Source: Clostridium sp. CAG:967 (GTDB taxonomy: Bacteria > Cyanobacteriota > Vampirovibrionia > Gastranaerophilales > Gastranaerophilaceae). Taken from it: a stretch of 27,204 nucleotides of DNA. The stretch lies in contig HF991478.1 of the NCBI GenBank assembly GCA_000433095.1, positions 38,627 to 65,830 on the forward strand, written 5' to 3'. The notes under the pieces were generated by a model. The model did not search any database and was not told where the DNA came from. It was given only the letters and a program-made list of their open reading frames with translations. Made by a program: the position numbers and the translations under genes. Shown here in pieces: positions 24,091 to 27,204 of the stretch. How positions within the stretch are numbered: position 1 is the stretch's first letter; the number at the start of each line of letters is the position of its first letter.

Positions 24091-24124
24091 AATAAAGAGT
24101 TGAATTTATATTCAACTCTTTATT
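24091..24124. terminator. Strong bidirectional terminator
   Basis: AATAAAGAGTTGAAT (24091-24105) and ATTCAACTCTTTATT (24110-24124) form a perfect 15-bp stem with a 4-nt TTAT loop. It ends the rightward operon (stop at 24086) and the leftward gene (stop at 24131). The core resembles the hairpin at 8520-8545. Confidence 0.9.
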
Positions 24125-24130
24125 TTATGA

Positions 24131-25063
24131 TTATAATATGCAAGCCAGCACCATAAGTATCAGAGTACCTATCTGCACAGCTGTTGCCATATTCTGTGAG
24201 AATTTATTCGAGTCGTATTTACTGGCGGTTTTTTGTGCTTTATAAGCACTTGAAATTCTGTCTATACGCTCCTGTTCAGAGTTGCTGTTGAATGTTGTGC
24301 CGAACATTGTTGATTCAAGCCTTGATAATCTGTTATCCATAGATTCTTGGGCAAAACTTCTTTTGAAAATTGATTTTTCGACTGATGCAAGATTAACACG
24401 CTGTGGCTGTCTTGAATTTCTTGCATTGTAAGCATCATAATCAAAATCAGGTGCTTCATACCTGTCTAGTCTGTAATTTTTATCAAGAGGAATTGCATCT
24501 CCGTCAAAATAATCGTTGGATGATTGAGCAATGCTGTTATCCATAAATGATTTTGGTTTTATTTTTGCCTGTAATCTTTCCACACGGCTGCTGAAATCAT
24601 CGTCTGCATAAGTCTTACCTAAAGATTTTTCTTCAAGACTTGCAAGTCGGCTGTTTAAATCTTTATTTTTGAATTCTTGCTTAAATACTTGTTTTTCAAG
24701 CTCATTAATGGACGGGTAGTCAACATTTGCTCCCGCAGGAGGCAGCTTTTCTTCTGCAATTCTGTCTTTGTAACTGTCTTGATCTTCTGCAAATGTATCT
24801 TCTTTCGGTGCAATTTCTTGTCCTATCAAATCTGCAGCCATATCTGTTTTTAATTTGGCAATTCTCTGCTGTGTAGACTTATTTGAAGTTTGTCCGTAAA
24901 CACTTTCTTCAATACGATTTAACCTTGTTGCATCGTCTTGCGTTGTGTAAGTAAATCCGTAAAGAGAATTTTCAATATTATCCAGCAGTTTTGAATTTGA
25001 ATCTGCTGCCGGGCTGCAATTTACAGTTAACATAAAACATAATATTACGATGAATTTTTTCAT
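24131..25063 (-). CDS. Exported protein with six 21-residue repeats and C-terminal membrane helix
   Basis: A 310-residue protein with signal peptide MKKFIVILCFMLTVNCSPAA; the Cys16 context (TVNC-S) is not a good lipobox, so cleavage after SPAA is likely. The body holds three pairs of a helical repeat beginning at residues 30 and 51, 122 and 143, 228 and 249, with exactly 21 residues between members of each pair. Each unit has a hydrophobic residue and Glu, then a hydrophobic-aromatic-Gly/Lys triplet, Thr/Ser-Tyr/Phe in some, and Arg at about +17. Acidic, Pro-containing linkers separate the pairs. Residues 291-310 form a final hydrophobic helix. Family unknown to me; an envelope scaffold is plausible. 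The start is fixed by AAGGAG 8 nt upstream. Confidence 0.75.
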   Translation of the reverse strand: MKKFIVILCFMLTVNCSPAADSNSKLLDNIENSLYGFTYTTQDDATRLNRIEESVYGQTSNKSTQQRIAKLKTDMAADLIGQEIAPKEDTFAEDQDSYKDRIAEEKLPPAGANVDYPSINELEKQVFKQEFKNKDLNSRLASLEEKSLGKTYADDDFSSRVERLQAKIKPKSFMDNSIAQSSNDYFDGDAIPLDKNYRLDRYEAPDFDYDAYNARNSRQPQRVNLASVEKSIFKRSFAQESMDNRLSRLESTMFGTTFNSNSEQERIDRISSAYKAQKTASKYDSNKFSQNMATAVQIGTLILMVLACIL

Positions 25064-25151
25064 AATAACAACTCCTTGTGTACAGGATAATTGTGAAAGT
25101 CATGTAAAACCATTCTACAGGGTTGTTATTTAAAATTTTTGCTAAATAAAT

Positions 25152-25186
25152 AAAAAATCGTAGGACTATAGCACTACGATTTTTTT
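25152..25186. terminator. Terminator of the nifU-nifS transcript
   Basis: AAAAAATCGTAG (25152-25163) pairs with CTACGATTTTTT (25174-25185) around a 10-nt loop. The A and T runs at both ends let it work in either direction. It lies just downstream of nifS and upstream of the gene starting at 25063. Confidence 0.85.
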
Positions 25187-25214
25187 ATTATTGGAAAAAA
25201 GTATTAGTCTTATA

Positions 25215-26408
25215 CTAACTTTTTAATTTTTTTAATGCTTCAAGCTCATCCTGAAACGGTGAAATATTGGTTAATTTTTCAATTATACCGGGCATTTTTT
25301 CGCAAACATAGTCGATTTCTTGTTCTGTAGTGAATTTGCTTAGTGAAAATCTTATACTTCCGTGAATTGAAGTAAACGGAACATTCATAGCTCTCAATAC
25401 ATGTGACGGTTCAAGAGAACCCGATGTACAGGCGCTTCCTGAACTTGCGCAAATACCAAGGTCACTAAGATGAAGTAAAATCAATTCGCCTTCGATATAT
25501 TCAAAACCGATGTTTGTTGTATTCGGAACCCGGTTTACTACACCTGCATTTAACCTTGCATTAAATACATTTTTCAATATATTAGCTTCAAGTTTATCTC
25601 TCAGGCGTTTAACTTCCGTATTTTCATATTTCAACTGGTCAACGGCAAGTTCTGCGGCTTTTGCAATACCTGCAATATATGGAACGTTTTCTGTGCCTGC
25701 TCGTTTACCACGTTCCTGATGACCGCCGATTATAAGAGGTGTAATTAATGTTTTAGAATTTACATATAGTGCACCTACTCCTTTGGGTGCGTGGAATTTA
25801 TGTCCTGATATGCCAAGCAAATCAATCCCAGCTGTTTGAACATCAATAGGAATTTTCCCTGCTACCTGAACAGCATCTACAAAGAATTTAGTTTCTTTAT
25901 TTTTTGATTTTATAATTTCAGAAATCTTTTCAATAGGAAAAATTACACCTGTTTCATTGTTGGCATACATTATTGAAACAAGTGCGGTGTCAGCGTTTAT
26001 GCTATCTGAAAGCTGTGCCAGATCAAGTTCGCCGTTAGAGTTTACACCTATGTAATCAACAGTGTAGCCTTCTTTTTCCAATGCTTGATAAAGATTTAAT
26101 ACACAGGGGTGTTCGACTTTTGTTGTAACAATATGTCTTTTATTTTTGTTCATGTTCAAAACGCCACGTATTGCCGTGTTTGCACTTTCCGAACCGCAAG
26201 ATGTAAATATAATTTCTTTTTCATTTTCGGCATTAACGAAATCTTTAATTACTCCTCTGGCTTCTTTGACAATATGATTTGCACGTTTTGCAAAGTCATA
26301 TATGCTTGAGGGGTTGGCGTATTCGTCCTGTAAGTATGGAAGCATAGCTTCAAGCACTTGAGGATCTACCTTTGTTGTTGCGTTATTATCTAAATAAATT
26401 AATCCCAT
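25215..26408 (-). CDS. nifS: Cysteine desulfurase, NifS/IscS family
   Basis: A 397-residue PLP enzyme that removes sulfur from cysteine and passes it to the Fe-S scaffold. Recognised by IYLDNNATTKVDP (4-16), TSCGSESANTAI (69-80), the base His100 in TKVEH, the PLP lysine 204 in SGHKFHAPKG, and the active-site Cys327 in SSGSACTSGSLEPSHVLRAM, the mobile loop of group I desulfurases. AGAGG precedes the ATG. Only 2 nt separate it from the upstream nifU, so they form one operon. The NifS-type name follows from the NifU partner; no nitrogenase genes are visible, so general Fe-S assembly is the likely role. Confidence 0.96.
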   Translation of the reverse strand: MGLIYLDNNATTKVDPQVLEAMLPYLQDEYANPSSIYDFAKRANHIVKEARGVIKDFVNAENEKEIIFTSCGSESANTAIRGVLNMNKNKRHIVTTKVEHPCVLNLYQALEKEGYTVDYIGVNSNGELDLAQLSDSINADTALVSIMYANNETGVIFPIEKISEIIKSKNKETKFFVDAVQVAGKIPIDVQTAGIDLLGISGHKFHAPKGVGALYVNSKTLITPLIIGGHQERGKRAGTENVPYIAGIAKAAELAVDQLKYENTEVKRLRDKLEANILKNVFNARLNAGVVNRVPNTTNIGFEYIEGELILLHLSDLGICASSGSACTSGSLEPSHVLRAMNVPFTSIHGSIRFSLSKFTTEQEIDYVCEKMPGIIEKLTNISPFQDELEALKKLKS

Positions 26409-26410
26409 AT

Positions 26411-27204
26411 CTATACCTCTACAACTTCTATATTTTTATCAACGGTATCTCGCAAAGTCGTTTCAACAAAGGCTTTAAGTGTCAGGTGAGAGTTTTTGCA
26501 GCCTGAACATTTTCCTCTAAGTTTCACCATTACTTTATTCCCGTCAATATCAACGAGAGTAATGTCACCGCCGTCTTTTCTCAATTCCGGAGAAATTTGT
26601 TTTTCTATTACGTTATTTATCTTTAAGATTTTTTGAGCAGGTGTAAGTGTGGATTCATTTTTCTCATTTTCTTTCTTGTAATAAGTATCAATGATATCTT
26701 GAATTAATCCTTTACACTTACCGCAAGCGCCGCCTGCTTTTGTGTAGTTTGTAACTTCTTCAACAGTTTTAAGTCCGTTTAATTTTAACGCATCCCATAT
26801 TACATTTTCAGTAACGCCGAAGCACTGGCAAACAATTTTTTCACTTTTTTTGTTAGCTGCTTCTTCATTTCTGATGTCTTCAAGGTCTGTGTAATCGTCG
26901 TAATTTTTAAGGGCATCTTCCAATGCTTCATAACCCATTACGGAGCAATGCATTTTTTCCGGCGGAAGTCCGTCAAGCTGGTCTGCAATATCTTTATTAG
27001 TAATCTTTTTTACATCTTCAACAGATTTTCCGATAATCATTTCTGTTAAAATGCTTGAACTTGCTACGGCAGAACCGCATCCGAAAGTTTGGAATTTTGC
27101 ATCTGTTACAATGCCGTCTTTTATTTTTAAATATATTTTCAGTGAATCGCCGCATGCAAGTGAACCTGCTTCGCCTATGGCATCTGCATTATCTATTTTC
27201 CCTA
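26411..27204 (-). CDS. nifU: NifU-type Fe-S scaffold, three domains (5' end outside window)
   Basis: About 263 residues are visible; roughly the first 15-20 are missing at the right edge. The frame continues past the internal ATG at 27040 to the edge (GKIDNADAIGEAGSLACGD...). Domain 1 is IscU-like, with scaffold cysteines in LACGD, TFGCGSAVAS and HCSVMG. Domain 2 is a BFD-like [2Fe-2S] domain, CQCFG...ACGKC. Domain 3 is an Nfu domain with RGKCSGCKNSHLTLK, the CxxC that holds a [4Fe-4S] cluster. This IscU-BFD-Nfu order is the classic full-length NifU. It assembles clusters with sulfur from the adjacent NifS. There is no sign of nitrogen-fixation genes. Confidence 0.95.
   Translation of the reverse strand, partial: GKIDNADAIGEAGSLACGDSLKIYLKIKDGIVTDAKFQTFGCGSAVASSSILTEMIIGKSVEDVKKITNKDIADQLDGLPPEKMHCSVMGYEALEDALKNYDDYTDLEDIRNEEAANKKSEKIVCQCFGVTENVIWDALKLNGLKTVEEVTNYTKAGGACGKCKGLIQDIIDTYYKKENEKNESTLTPAQKILKINNVIEKQISPELRKDGGDITLVDIDGNKVMVKLRGKCSGCKNSHLTLKAFVETTLRDTVDKNIEVVEV

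Noticed and set aside
8520..24124. Similarity of the hairpins at 8520-8545 and 24091-24124 as copies of a mobile repeat
   Set aside because: They share only the short stem core (GTTGAAT/TTCAAC), sit at normal terminator positions and have unrelated flanks.
25215..27204. nifU-nifS as evidence of nitrogen fixation
   Set aside because: Full-length NifU with NifS is also the general Fe-S system in several anaerobes; no nif structural or cofactor genes are visible.

Overview
The window is AT-rich, gene-dense chromosomal DNA. It most resembles an uncultured gut-type relative of the Cyanobacteria (Vampirovibrionia/Melainabacteria, perhaps Gastranaerophilales). That placement is inference. It rests on two prepilin-like proteins with the FTLAEVLVTLGIIGVV N-terminus and a TIDING...PN..G.D.F core, a NifU/NifS-type Fe-S assembly pair, an AsmA-like protein implying a diderm envelope, and several proteins I cannot assign to a family. 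I see no IS element, phage, CRISPR array, rRNA or tRNA.

Layout. 1-530: the 3' end of an unidentified gene, then a bidirectional terminator. 577-1251: an exported protein. 1324-5053: a divergent pair, a superfamily 2 helicase-like protein that unexpectedly carries membrane helices, and a TPR protein. 5050-7008: a CHASE2-GGDEF diguanylate cyclase with a small ORF upstream. 7246-7449: rpmE (ribosomal protein L31). 7509-8498: prepilin locus 1 with a G10 tract. 8588-9424: a Gly/Met-rich protein. 9589-10692: a membrane-anchored TPR protein. 10696-13776: two sugar-type ABC permeases and a DUF2142-like membrane protein. 13817-14615: prepilin locus 2, also with a G10 tract. 14612-15475: a tandem universal stress protein. 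15596-24086: a probable six-gene operon (sigma factor, gcvPB, COG3581-like Fe-S protein, membrane protein, miaA, AsmA-like protein) ending at a 15-bp-stem terminator. 24131-25063: an exported protein built from 21-residue repeats. 25215-27204: nifS and a nifU that runs off the right edge.

The most striking signal is the pair of G10 tracts. At each prepilin locus an ATG with a good Shine-Dalgarno opens a short frame that reads CTC-G10-CA and then stops. In both, a tract of 8 or 11 G would join that ATG in frame to the prepilin body. At locus 2 the joined product has an ideal 20-residue basic prepilin leader. This looks like slipped-strand phase variation (or transcriptional slippage) of surface pilins, with both loci OFF as sequenced. 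An assembly error in the homopolymers must be excluded.

A second pattern is promoter architecture. Three genes (starts 4044 minus, 4127 plus, 13776 minus) each have a sigma-70-like -35/-10 pair with a 17-nt spacer and exactly 6 nt between the -10 and the ATG, with no Shine-Dalgarno. This suggests leaderless mRNAs. Other genes in the window have ordinary AAGGAG-type sites, so both initiation modes seem to coexist.
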